From JBDKGV01 sp039798005 (GTDB lineage Bacteria > Fibrobacterota > Fibrobacteria > UBA5070): DNA of 11,468 bases. Position 1 is the first letter of the stretch; each line of letters starts with the position of its first letter. Of the stretch, positions 1 through 6,232 are shown in pieces. The stretch is taken from positions 1 to 11,468 of the forward strand of contig JBDKGV010000109.1 in NCBI GenBank assembly GCA_039798005.1. The letters run 5' to 3'. The notes beneath the pieces are model-generated. The model had not been told where the DNA came from and did not search any database. It saw nothing but the letters and a program-made list of their open reading frames with translations. A program made the translations under genes and the position numbers.

Positions 1-162
1 TTGGACCCGATGGGTGGCCCTTGGGGCGATCAGCGCGCCTTCCGCGGAGGAAGCTGGAGCAGCGGCACCAAGTGGATGCACTGCGCTCTTCGCGATGGCG
101 CTGGGCCAAGCTACCGATCCAACACCTTGGGCTTTCGCTGCGTGCGTCCTGCCCGTCGGTGA
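1..162 (+). CDS. C-terminal end of a formylglycine-generating-enzyme-like (SUMF1/FGE-sulfatase domain) protein, partial
   Basis: Frame 1 is open from the window edge to a TGA at 160-162 and gives 53 residues. They contain the usual FGE-domain C-terminal signature: FRGGSW at residues 15-20, then Arg and Pro residues with SNTLGFRCVRP near the end. In this family the domain is a C-type-lectin-like fold. True FGEs oxidise a sulfatase cysteine to formylglycine, but many bacterial members are secreted or have other roles, and the catalytic cysteines cannot be judged from this tail. The 5' end lies outside the window. There is no terminator-like T-run after the stop; the next gene starts 112 bases later. 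The family call is firm; the substrate is unknown. Confidence 0.8.
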   Translation: MDPMGGPWGDQRAFRGGSWSSGTKWMHCALRDGAGPSYRSNTLGFRCVRPARR

Positions 163-220
163 TTGGAACGCGAATCCCGAACAATATTGCTACCATTTTC
201 GCCAGTCTTCCCGTTTGACC

Positions 221-245
221 GTTTTCCACGGCCAAAGCGGAAAAC
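221..245. repeat. Inverted repeat in the leader of the first small lipoprotein gene
   Basis: GTTTTCC (221-227) and GGAAAAC (239-245) form a perfect 7-bp stem with an 11-base loop, between the SUMF1-like stop and the ATG at 275. No T-run follows it on the plus strand, so it may be a 5' leader hairpin, or a weak terminator of the upstream gene. Nothing else is evident in 163-274 except the GGAG Shine-Dalgarno at 266-269. Confidence 0.4.
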
Positions 246-274
246 CACACCCAACATTGCATATCGGAGCTCCC

Positions 275-649
275 ATGAAGAAGATCTTTGCCGCCTTGGC
301 CCTCACTGCGTCCTGCGTTGCCCTGACTGCATGCAACAAGATGGAAGAGAAGCCCGCCGTGGTGATCGACAGCGCCAAGCCCAAGAAGGACACCGTTGTC
401 GTCGTCAAGAAGGATACCGTTCTGGTTCCCAAGGTCGACAGCGCCGCTGCCGCCGCCGCCAAGAAGGATTCCAGCATCAAGGCCGCCAAGGCAATCCTTG
501 AGAACGAGAAGAAGGATGCAGCCATCGCTGCCGCCAAGAAGGACTCCACCCTCAAGGCCGCCAAGGCGATGGTTGATTCCGCCGCCAAGAAGGGTGATGG
601 CAAGACCGCTGCACCCAAGCGCGCGACCCGCAACTCCGGCCACCAATAA
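275..649 (+). CDS. Small Ala/Lys-rich putative lipoprotein with a 25-residue repeat
   Basis: This gene encodes 124 residues. The start is ATG 275: GGAG at 266-269 sits five bases upstream, and the product then opens with a lipoprotein signal (MKKIFAALALTA, lipobox LTAC with Cys20). The reading frame stays open far upstream, but that part overlaps the SUMF1 gene and has no signal peptide. After Cys20 comes a short Lys/Asp/Val-rich stretch (DTVVVVKKDTVLV), then two tandem copies of a roughly 25-residue unit starting AAKKDS..KAAKA. The Lys/Ala-rich rest is probably helical. No family is recognised. I infer an envelope-anchored, strongly basic protein that could bind polyanions such as LPS, DNA or cell-wall polymers. 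It is compositionally like the next gene and has the same MKKI-AALAL start, so the two may be diverged paralogues. Confidence 0.75.
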   Translation: MKKIFAALALTASCVALTACNKMEEKPAVVIDSAKPKKDTVVVVKKDTVLVPKVDSAAAAAAKKDSSIKAAKAILENEKKDAAIAAAKKDSTLKAAKAMVDSAAKKGDGKTAAPKRATRNSGHQ

Positions 650-825
650 CGGAACTTGACCCATGAAGCGGAACAAATCGTTTCGCTTTTTTGGCAATTC
701 CTCGCGCTGCAATCATGAACAAGCCGTACATCTACTCATGGCACATGATTCGCTAAATCTCTGGGCATAGCAAGTTGGAAGGCAACTTCCCAATAAGCTT
801 CAAACCACAAAAAGAAAGACCTCCC

Positions 826-1062
826 ATGAAGAAGATCATCGCCGCTTTGGCTCTCGCCGCTTTCTCCATGTCCTTCGCTGCCACGGACTCCACCGCTGCC
901 AAGCCCGCCAAGACTGCCAAGAAGGCCAAGAAGGTCAAGAAGGCAGCCAAGGCTGACGCCGCTGTCGACACCGCCAAGAAGGCCGAAGCTCCCGCCAAGC
1001 CCGCCAAGAAGGCCAAGCGCTCCTCTGGCAAGGTTGACTCCGCAGCTCCGGCCGCCAAGTAA
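826..1062 (+). CDS. Small exported Lys/Ala/Pro-rich basic protein (histone-H1-tail-like composition)
   Basis: This gene encodes 78 residues. ATG 826 is chosen because it opens a clean Sec signal peptide (MKKIIAALALAAFSMSFA, predicted cleavage after Ala18). The Shine-Dalgarno is weak (GAAAG at 814-818). The mature part is about 60 residues, almost only Ala, Lys, Pro, Ser, Thr and Asp, with KPAK and AKKAKK repeats like histone H1 or AlgP tails, but it carries an export signal. No lipobox and no enzymatic motif are seen. The 5' region holds a small hairpin with a GNRA-type loop (GGAAG-GCAA-CTTCC, 777-790). The gene ends just before a double hairpin terminator. The role is unknown; envelope binding to anionic polymers is a guess. 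Confidence 0.7.
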   Translation: MKKIIAALALAAFSMSFAATDSTAAKPAKTAKKAKKVKKAAKADAAVDTAKKAEAPAKPAKKAKRSSGKVDSAAPAAK

Positions 1063-1069
1063 TTCTTGA

Positions 1070-1087
1070 CGTCTTCTTCGGAAGACG
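1070..1087 (+). other. UUCG-tetraloop hairpin just after the small basic protein gene
   Basis: CGTCTTC (1070-1076), loop TTCG, GAAGACG (1081-1087): a perfect 7-bp stem closed by the C(UUCG)G tetraloop, known to be exceptionally stable in RNA. It starts eight bases after the stop codon and seven bases before the intrinsic terminator, so it may protect the 3' end of the transcript or assist termination. Confidence 0.6.
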
Positions 1088-1093
1088 ACAAGA

Positions 1094-1125
1094 CCCCATC
1101 GATCTCCGGATCGATGGGGTTTTTT
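1094..1125 (+). terminator. Rho-independent terminator
   Basis: CCCCATCGATC (1094-1104), loop TCCG, GATCGATGGGG (1109-1119), then TTTTTT (1120-1125). The 11-bp stem is perfect and is followed directly by the T-run. It ends the transcript of the small basic protein. Confidence 0.95.
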
Positions 1126-1173
1126 ATTATCTATTTCACAGGTGACTCCCGCCTTGCTCCTCCTATTCGCTTC

Positions 1174-1179
1174 AGGAAA
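1174..1179 (+). promoter_or_regulatory. Shine-Dalgarno AGGAAA
   Basis: The purine-rich box lies just before two consecutive in-frame ATGs at 1183 and 1186. It is three bases from the first and six from the second, so either may be used. The only effect is one extra Met before the signal peptide. Confidence 0.6.
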
Positions 1180-1182
1180 CCC

Positions 1183-2649
1183 ATGATGAAATACTCCGCC
1201 GCACTTCTCGCCTGCCTCCCTTTCCTCCTTGGGCTTGGTGCCTGTGACAAGGCCGTCGATCCCGCTCCCAAGACGGACACGACCGCCACACCGACGGCCA
1301 CCGCATGGACGGCCACCGTTTCACTCAATTCCCTGCAGCTCACGACGGCCCAATTGAATGCGACCTCCAGCATCCAAGCCACGGCCACCCAAGGCAGCAG
1401 CGCGGTTTCCACGAAATCGTTGGCTTCCGTGTCGGATATCACCACCTTGAGCATTCCGTCCGGGGAAGCCTGCATCGTGACCGTCAATGGCTACGATGCC
1501 AGCAAGACCGTGATCTGGACCGGATCGGTCGCCATCGCCAAGTCGCTTCCCGCCGCCGTGATCACCCTGAATTCCGTTGGCGGCACCATCGTCACCCCTG
1601 GCGGAGACGAAACGCCCATCTCCTACCGCAGCGTCCAACAGGCCGGCGCACAGTCCGCCAGCCCCGGCAGCTACATCTCCGTGCGTGGAGATGAGATCGA
1701 CCCGAATGGCTTCATCCTCACGGCTGGCGACAAGACCCCCGCCGAAGAGGCCGTCCTTGACCTCGTGTTCTTCGCAATGACCAATGGAGTCAAGGACGCC
1801 GCCAACGGCACCCCGACCTTCATGTCCCCGAACAGCATCAAGAGCATGCTCAGCTGGAGCACCACCAACAAGACCATCATCGTAAAGGCCACCGGAACAG
1901 AGGCGTCGTACGCCACCGTCCAGTCGGTCAAGGATGCCATCGGCTCCTCCACCTCGGAATCCGCCCCGGTCGTGAGCGGTGGCGTGTATGCGCTTCAATT
2001 GAGCAACGGCAAGTATGGCGTCCTGAGCGTGACAAGCCTTGCAGGCAAGAACGGCGCCGCCGTGGTCACCTTCCGCATCCTCAACTCGGGTGCAGCGAGC
2101 ACTTCCGGCGGCAGCACTGGCGGCGGCAATGGAGGCGGCATCACCGATCCCACCGGCGACCAGACAACGATCAGCTACCAATCGACGCAGCAGGCAGGAG
2201 CCCAGCAGGCCACCGCAGGCAGCAACATCTCGGTGCGCGGTGACATCCTGGACCCCGGCGGCTTCGTGCTGACGTCCGGCGAAAAGACCGCGTCCGAGGA
2301 AGCCGCCATGGATCTCCTCTTCACGGCCATGAGCGGGAACGTCCAGAGCGCTTCGGGCACACCCAGCTTCGTGTCCCCGAGCCTGCTCAAGTCCTCGCTG
2401 GGATGGGCCACGACGAACCAGACCCTCATCGTTTCCCTGCCTTTGGCAAGCATCTCGGACTTCTCCACCGTTCAGGACATCAAGGACGCCTTTGTCGCCA
2501 ACCAGTCATCGGTCAGCTATTCCGCCGCGGTCGTCCAGGGCGGCATCTACGCCCTGTGGCTTTCCAACGACGACTATGCGGTGCTGCACGTGACGAGCCT
2601 CACCGGAGCCAACGGCAAGGCATCCGTTTCGTTCAAGATCTACAAGTAA
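1183..2649 (+). CDS. Putative lipoprotein with two tandem copies of an unrecognised ~157-residue domain
   Basis: This gene encodes 488 residues. The start is ATG 1183 (or the adjacent ATG 1186), placed by AGGAAA at 1174-1179. A longer open frame from 1066 would run through the terminator and is rejected. There is a lipoprotein signal with LGAC and Cys21, then Asp22. Residues 22-60 are a Thr/Ala/Pro-rich linker. Residues about 61-135 look like a small beta domain (GEACIVTVNGYD, VIWTGSVA). Domain A spans residues 144-300 and domain B 329-488, separated by a Gly/Ser-rich linker (SGGSTGGGNGGG). Shared motifs are AGAQ, SVRGD followed by DP-GF, DL-F-AM, GTP-F-SP, YAL--SN and VTSL-G-NG. No catalytic motif is obvious and I do not recognise the family. 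I infer an outer-membrane or cell-surface binding protein. A third copy of the domain is in the gene at 3767. Confidence 0.85.
   Translation: MMKYSAALLACLPFLLGLGACDKAVDPAPKTDTTATPTATAWTATVSLNSLQLTTAQLNATSSIQATATQGSSAVSTKSLASVSDITTLSIPSGEACIVTVNGYDASKTVIWTGSVAIAKSLPAAVITLNSVGGTIVTPGGDETPISYRSVQQAGAQSASPGSYISVRGDEIDPNGFILTAGDKTPAEEAVLDLVFFAMTNGVKDAANGTPTFMSPNSIKSMLSWSTTNKTIIVKATGTEASYATVQSVKDAIGSSTSESAPVVSGGVYALQLSNGKYGVLSVTSLAGKNGAAVVTFRILNSGAASTSGGSTGGGNGGGITDPTGDQTTISYQSTQQAGAQQATAGSNISVRGDILDPGGFVLTSGEKTASEEAAMDLLFTAMSGNVQSASGTPSFVSPSLLKSSLGWATTNQTLIVSLPLASISDFSTVQDIKDAFVANQSSVSYSAAVVQGGIYALWLSNDDYAVLHVTSLTGANGKASVSFKIYK
1612..2082 (+). repeat. Domain copy A (protein-level repeat)
   Basis: Encodes residues 144-300 of the tandem-domain lipoprotein. 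Aligned by eye to the copy at 3908-4381 it is identical at about 94 of 157 positions without needing gaps, so these two copies are close relatives. Confidence 0.85.
2167..2646 (+). repeat. Domain copy B (protein-level repeat)
   Basis: Encodes residues 329-488 of the tandem-domain lipoprotein. It keeps the AGAQ, SVRGD, GTP-F-SP, TVQDIKDA, YAL and VTSL motifs, but is visibly more diverged than copy A is from the copy at 3908. Confidence 0.85.
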
Positions 2650-2673
2650 GCGCATCCAGTTCGCTGGCACCCG

Positions 2674-2707
2674 CCCTCCCGCACACCCTGCGGGAGGGTT
2701 TTCTTTT
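2674..2707 (+). terminator. Rho-independent terminator after the tandem-domain lipoprotein
   Basis: CCCTCCCGCA (2674-2683), loop CACCC, TGCGGGAGGG (2689-2698), then TTTTCTTTT. The 10-bp stem is perfect. Its right arm and T-run recur at 4429-4447, where the left arm is missing. Confidence 0.95.
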
Positions 2708-2715
2708 ACCGGAAT

Positions 2716-2721
2716 TTGACA
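2716..2721 (+). promoter_or_regulatory. Candidate -35 box (TTGACA) after the terminator
   Basis: TTGACA lies eight bases after the T-run of the terminator, inside AATTTGACAAAATC, a 14-mer found again exactly at 6281-6294. There is no convincing -10 at the standard distance, so promoter function is tentative. It would serve the CsgG-like operon. Confidence 0.35.
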
Positions 2722-2812
2722 AAATCAGCCATGTGCCCCTTTCCAACCGCATCCATGCGCAGATCGCCGATGTGAACGGGACCGGTGCGGCGGGAGCGAT
2801 TGTCTATGTTGA

Positions 2813-2840
2813 GGAAGGAGATCGTCTCGCATCTCCCTCC
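2813..2840 (+). promoter_or_regulatory. Leader hairpin holding the only Shine-Dalgarno-like sequence of the CsgG-like gene
   Basis: GGAAGGAGAT (2813-2822) pairs with ATCTCCCTCC (2831-2840) with one mismatch and an eight-base loop. The left arm contains GGAAGGAG, the only good ribosome-binding-like sequence ahead of ATG 2852, but it is about 30 bases away. An in-frame TGA at 2843-2845 rules out a start further upstream. The hairpin would either hide this site or, by folding, bring it near the ATG. Confidence 0.4.
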
Positions 2841-2851
2841 GCTGAACCGCC

Positions 2852-3754
2852 ATGAAGACACACCAAGAAGGCCCTCCCTTGGCTCGGACCAATTCCCTCA
2901 AACACGCCCGAACCGTCCTCATGACGCTCCTGTGCCTTGCCGTGCATGGCGCCGCCGAATCCAAGAGGCTTCCCCGGATCGCAGTCCTGCCGATCACCGG
3001 AGAAGGCGTGGATTCGACCACCTTGCACCTGACCACGGATGCCCTGTCGGATGAACTGGCAAGAACGGCGAGACTCCAGGTCATGGACCGGTTTCAGATG
3101 GAGTCGATCCTGGAAAGATGCGACTGCCAGCGGCTCAGCACCTGTGCCAAAAACCGAAGTGCCGTCCAGATCGGACAACTCCTGTCCATCGACCATGTCG
3201 TGGTGGGCAGCATGACCAGGATGCGTGGATCCTGGTTCCTCTCGATGCGCGCCGTCGATGTCGGAACCGGGGAGATCCTCGGCTCCTCAAGCAAGATTCA
3301 ACGCGGCGGCATTGACGATGTGGTTGACAGCCTTTTCCCGATCGTCGCCAAGGAACTCGCGTTCTCCCTGGACGACCCGGGACGTGATGCCATCGAGCTG
3401 ATCGCTCCCGAAACCCACCGGGGTCCATCGCCCCTTGTGCCGCCCGCCCATGATGTTCCGATGAACAGGCATCCGAAATTGCGCTGGGCAGGACGCGCAG
3501 CCCTCATTGCGGGAATGGTCGCAGGCATCTTCGAACATCTCGCGTTCCACACGGCAAGCCGGGACGCCGATGCGGCCTACGATCGATTCAGATCCGGCGC
3601 CGACGCCTCCCAAGACGGCTTGGAGAACACGGCGACCTACCGCGAATACAAGCGCAAAGGGGAAAAGGCCCGACAAGCCGGTTTCAATGCCAAGATCGGC
3701 TATGGTATCGCGGCCTTGGGATTGGCATCCTTCTGCCTTTCCTATGCGTTCTGA
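2852..3754 (+). CDS. CsgG-like (curli-assembly/LpoB-type fold) exported protein with C-terminal membrane segments
   Basis: This gene encodes 300 residues. ATG 2852 is the first possible start after an in-frame TGA at 2843-2845. The N-terminus has a long basic n-region and a hydrophobic stretch at residues 21-35, likely a signal sequence or anchor. Residues 41-172 match the CsgG-like pattern: RIAVLPITGEGVD, DALSDELA, VMDRFQMESIL, AVQIGQLLSIDHVVVGS, AVDVGTGEI. Hydrophobic segments at about 215-233 and 281-300 flank a charged region. Cys90, Cys92 and Cys98 sit where such proteins often have a Cys-containing loop. Known relatives act in envelope secretion or peptidoglycan-synthase activation, but the exact role here is not shown. 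It is followed 12 bases later by the single-domain lipoprotein, so the two are probably one operon. No lipobox is seen. Confidence 0.8.
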   Translation: MKTHQEGPPLARTNSLKHARTVLMTLLCLAVHGAAESKRLPRIAVLPITGEGVDSTTLHLTTDALSDELARTARLQVMDRFQMESILERCDCQRLSTCAKNRSAVQIGQLLSIDHVVVGSMTRMRGSWFLSMRAVDVGTGEILGSSSKIQRGGIDDVVDSLFPIVAKELAFSLDDPGRDAIELIAPETHRGPSPLVPPAHDVPMNRHPKLRWAGRAALIAGMVAGIFEHLAFHTASRDADAAYDRFRSGADASQDGLENTATYREYKRKGEKARQAGFNAKIGYGIAALGLASFCLSYAF

Positions 3755-3766
3755 AAGGAATCCGAA

Positions 3767-4384
3767 ATGCGACATCTCACAATGGCGGCGGTCTGGTTTG
3801 GAATCCTCATGGGGGGATGCCTGGAGTATCGAATCAAACCCGCCACCATCACAAACGAACCCGAGGACACCAGCGCACATCCAGCAAAAGGTCCGGTTCA
3901 TGACCCGACTCCGATCGCCTACATGAGCACCCAGATCGCGGGTGCCCAACTCACCTCTCACGGCAGTTTCATCTCGGTCCGAGGCGATGCGATCGATCCT
4001 CCCGGCTTCGTGACGGACTCCGGCAACATGTCCAGCGCCGAGACGCCCGTCATGGACCTTTGTTTCCTGGCGATGACCGACGGCGTGAAGGATCCGACCG
4101 GCGGCACTCCCACCTTCGTTTCCCCCGACCTGATCAGAACCGACTTGAACTGGTCGACGGTCAACAAGACCGTCATCGTCAAGACCGCAAGGCCAGTCAC
4201 CGGGTTCAGGACCGTCCAGGACATCAAGGACGCCATCGACCGCTCGACCTCCGGATCCGCCGTGGTCATGCAAGGCGGCGTGTACGCCCTTCGGATGAGC
4301 AACGGCAAGCACGCGATCCTGAACGTCACCAGCTTGGCCGGCTCCAACGGCAACGCCGTCGTGAACTTCCGCATCATGCGCTGA
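3767..4384 (+). CDS. Putative lipoprotein with a single copy of the repeated ~157-residue domain
   Basis: This gene encodes 205 residues. ATG 3767 has AAGGA at 3755-3759, seven bases upstream, and follows the CsgG-like stop by 12 bases, indicating co-transcription and translation. The N-terminus is hydrophobic and ends in LMGGC (Cys18). This is an acceptable but atypical lipobox, with Met at -3. After a linker (19-47), residues 48-205 are the same domain as in the gene at 1183: AGAQ, SVRGD, GTPTFVSP, TVQDIKDA, GGVYAL, VTSLAG. The Walker and nuclease motifs of the next gene are absent. I infer a surface protein that works with the CsgG-like partner. The gene probably arose by duplication from the upstream lipoprotein gene, because a half terminator of the same sequence follows it. 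Confidence 0.85.
   Translation: MRHLTMAAVWFGILMGGCLEYRIKPATITNEPEDTSAHPAKGPVHDPTPIAYMSTQIAGAQLTSHGSFISVRGDAIDPPGFVTDSGNMSSAETPVMDLCFLAMTDGVKDPTGGTPTFVSPDLIRTDLNWSTVNKTVIVKTARPVTGFRTVQDIKDAIDRSTSGSAVVMQGGVYALRMSNGKHAILNVTSLAGSNGNAVVNFRIMR
3908..4381 (+). repeat. Domain copy C (protein-level repeat)
   Basis: Encodes residues 48-205 of the single-domain lipoprotein. It is about 60% identical to copy A by hand count. The domain fills the whole mature part of this small protein, which marks its boundaries well. Confidence 0.85.
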
Positions 4385-4428
4385 TCGTCCGCGTCCAAAC
4401 GCGACGCTTCGCCATCTCACAATCACAC

Positions 4429-4447
4429 TGCGGGAGGGTTTTCTTTT
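4429..4447 (+). terminator. Half terminator: right arm and T-run only
   Basis: TGCGGGAGGG followed by TTTTCTTTT is identical to 2689-2707, and lies 44 bases after the stop of the single-domain lipoprotein. The complementary left arm CCCTCCCGCA is absent. Only a 5-bp hairpin (CGCGT-CCAA-ACGCG, 4390-4403) lies in between. Termination here is doubtful, so read-through into the ATPase gene is possible. Confidence 0.5.
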
Positions 4448-4455
4448 GCCTTGAA
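4439..4455 (+). repeat. Left direct repeat flanking the AAA-ATPase/nuclease cassette
   Basis: TTTTCTTTTGCCTTGAA matches TTTTCTCTTGCCTTAAA at 6266-6282 in 15 of 17 positions. It lies 25 bases before the ATPase start. Confidence 0.55.
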
Positions 4456-4466
4456 CTCCCGTTACC

Positions 4467-4472
4467 TACATT
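4467..4472 (+). promoter_or_regulatory. Candidate -10 box TACATT for the ATPase gene
   Basis: TACATT ends eight bases before ATG 4481, and no Shine-Dalgarno is present. The same box sits nine bases before murA. The arrangement fits a leaderless or near-leaderless transcript. Confidence 0.4.
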
Positions 4473-4480
4473 ATTCCTCA

Positions 4481-6217
4481 ATGACCAAGCGTGCGCCCAA
4501 GAAGCTGCCTTATGCCGTCGCCAACTTTGAGAAGGTGATCGAAGAGGGCTATCGCTTCGTGGACAAGACGGAATACATCCGTTCTTTGGAGGAGTTCGAG
4601 GTTCCAGTCTTCCTGCGGCCGCGGCGCTTTGGCAAGACTCTTTGGTGTTCCACACTCGAGTGCTACTACGACATCCTTCGCAAGGAGAAGTTCGAGGCCT
4701 TGTTCGGTGAACTTGCGATCGGCAAGAACCCCACCGGCCTGCAAAATTCCTTCATGGTCTTGCGGCTGAACTTTTCGCTGGTGCAGGTCAGTGCTGACAT
4801 GTCCGTGTTGGAGCGCAACTTCACCAACCTGTGCAACCGGGCACTGGAAGCCTTCGCGGTCCACTATGCCGCATTTCTGGGAGCGGTGAGCATCGAAGAG
4901 CATCTGCCCGTCTCAGAAAATCTCGATCGACTGCTGCTCGCGCAGAAGTCCCGCAAGGATTGTCCTGCGCTTTACCTCATCATCGACGAGTACGACAACT
5001 TCTCAAACCAGTACGTGACCACGGGCCAAGATGCCCTGTACCAAGATCTCACCACTGGCGACAGCTTCTTTCGCACCTTCTTCAAGGTGGTGAAAGCCGG
5101 TTGCGAGAGCCGGGCCATCGGGAAGGTGTTCATCACCGGCGTCCTGCCCATCACCATGGACGACCTGACCTCAGGCTTCAACATCGCCGAGATCGTGACT
5201 CTCAAGCCCAGTTTGCATGGGATGCTTGGCTTTACGCAAGACGAGGTCGATGCCTACCTCACCGCCGTAGCCTGTGACTACGACTTGCCGACCGAGGACT
5301 TGGAGCAGACCCGGCAGTTGGTCAAGAATTGGTACAACGGCTACCGATTCCTGCCCAACGCCAAGGAGACGCTCTACAATGCCACCATCCTGACCTACTT
5401 CCTGAAGAACTGGGCACTGGATCGCGAGTATCCGCAGGACATGATCGACCCCAATGTGAAGACCGATGTGAGGTGGATCGAACGCTTGGGCTTTGGCGAA
5501 GGCACCTCGCTTGCGCTGATCCAAGACCTGTTGCGGGGCGAAGGCATGCCCTTTGACGCCAACAGCCTTTCCGACAAGTTCAACGCCACGCGCTTCTTCG
5601 AGACGGATCACTACGCGGCCAGCCTGTTCTTCCTGGGAATGCTCACGGTCAAGGATGAGGATCGACTGGACTTTCCGAACCAGACACTTGCGACGATCTT
5701 TGCCCAGTACCACAATCAGTTGGCCCGGGTCGAAGTCTCCAAGGGATATACGGAATGGTTCAAGGCCTTCCGATCCGACCTCGACCTGGGCAAGCTCTTC
5801 GACGGATACTGGAAGACCTACATGGGTCAGATCCCGGCACAGGCCTTCGACAAGGTCAATGAGAACTTCATCCGCACCACATTCTTCGAAGTCTGCACCC
5901 GCTATCTGTCCCGTCATTTCTCCTTCGGGATCGAGGTGAACTATCCCAGCGGTCGTTGCGACTTCGAGATGACTGGACGCCCCGAAGGAGCCTATCGCAA
6001 CCGGAAATGGATCGTGGAATTCAAGTACCACACGAAATCAAGCGGTGTGGATTTGGAAAAGATCGTTGCCCCTGACCCGGTTGATGTGGCGCAAGTCGAA
6101 GGCTACAAGCGCGATGCCCTTGCCCAGTTCCCGGAGCTTTCGATTCGCACCGCCGTGTGCGTGGTCGTGGGCAATGTCGGGTTCCGGTGGTTCGATCTGG
6201 GCACAAGAGGCCGATAA
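4481..6217 (+). CDS. AAA-ATPase-like / PD-(D/E)XK nuclease superfamily protein (PF09820-PF08011 type)
   Basis: This gene encodes 578 residues, a normal length for the family. ATG 4481 is preferred over TTG 4451 because family members begin close to LPYAVANFEKVIEEGY-FVDKTEY, and TTG 4451 lies in the intergenic repeat. The N-terminal AAA-like domain has RPRRFGKT (46-53) as Walker A and LIIDEYDN (Asp169, Glu170) as Walker B. The C-terminal PDDEXK_9-type domain has Asp494, Glu513-Phe-Lys515 (VEFK) and Gln538, the usual D, ExK, Q order, so it looks intact. These proteins are common and multicopy in gut and rumen bacteria and of unproven function. Mobility or defence is often suggested. Flanking direct repeats and the interruption of an intergenic element suggest it arrived as an insertion. 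The frame is undisturbed, so it is probably functional. Confidence 0.85.
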   Translation: MTKRAPKKLPYAVANFEKVIEEGYRFVDKTEYIRSLEEFEVPVFLRPRRFGKTLWCSTLECYYDILRKEKFEALFGELAIGKNPTGLQNSFMVLRLNFSLVQVSADMSVLERNFTNLCNRALEAFAVHYAAFLGAVSIEEHLPVSENLDRLLLAQKSRKDCPALYLIIDEYDNFSNQYVTTGQDALYQDLTTGDSFFRTFFKVVKAGCESRAIGKVFITGVLPITMDDLTSGFNIAEIVTLKPSLHGMLGFTQDEVDAYLTAVACDYDLPTEDLEQTRQLVKNWYNGYRFLPNAKETLYNATILTYFLKNWALDREYPQDMIDPNVKTDVRWIERLGFGEGTSLALIQDLLRGEGMPFDANSLSDKFNATRFFETDHYAASLFFLGMLTVKDEDRLDFPNQTLATIFAQYHNQLARVEVSKGYTEWFKAFRSDLDLGKLFDGYWKTYMGQIPAQAFDKVNENFIRTTFFEVCTRYLSRHFSFGIEVNYPSGRCDFEMTGRPEGAYRNRKWIVEFKYHTKSSGVDLEKIVAPDPVDVAQVEGYKRDALAQFPELSIRTAVCVVVGNVGFRWFDLGTRGR

Positions 6218-6232
6218 AGTCCCGTCGCATCA

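Noticed and set aside
14..274. N-terminal extension of the first small lipoprotein frame
   Set aside because: It overlaps the SUMF1-like tail in another frame, and the signal peptide and Shine-Dalgarno place the start at 275.
1066..1182. Upstream extension of the tandem-domain lipoprotein
   Set aside because: It would translate through the terminator at 1094-1125; the lipoprotein signal begins at 1183.
1321..2181. 286-codon open frame on the minus strand
   Set aside because: It is antisense to the repeated-domain gene, Gly/Ala/Asp-rich without recognisable motifs, a codon-bias shadow.
3287..4426. 379-codon open frame on the minus strand
   Set aside because: It is antisense to the CsgG-like and single-domain lipoprotein genes, both supported by signal peptides and motifs; no motif of its own.
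4451..4480. TTG start for the ATPase gene
   Set aside because: It lies in the intergenic repeat and adds residues absent from the family; ATG 4481 fits better.
5171..6031. 286-codon open frame on the minus strand
   Set aside because: It is antisense to the ATPase/nuclease gene, whose Walker and ExK motifs are clear.
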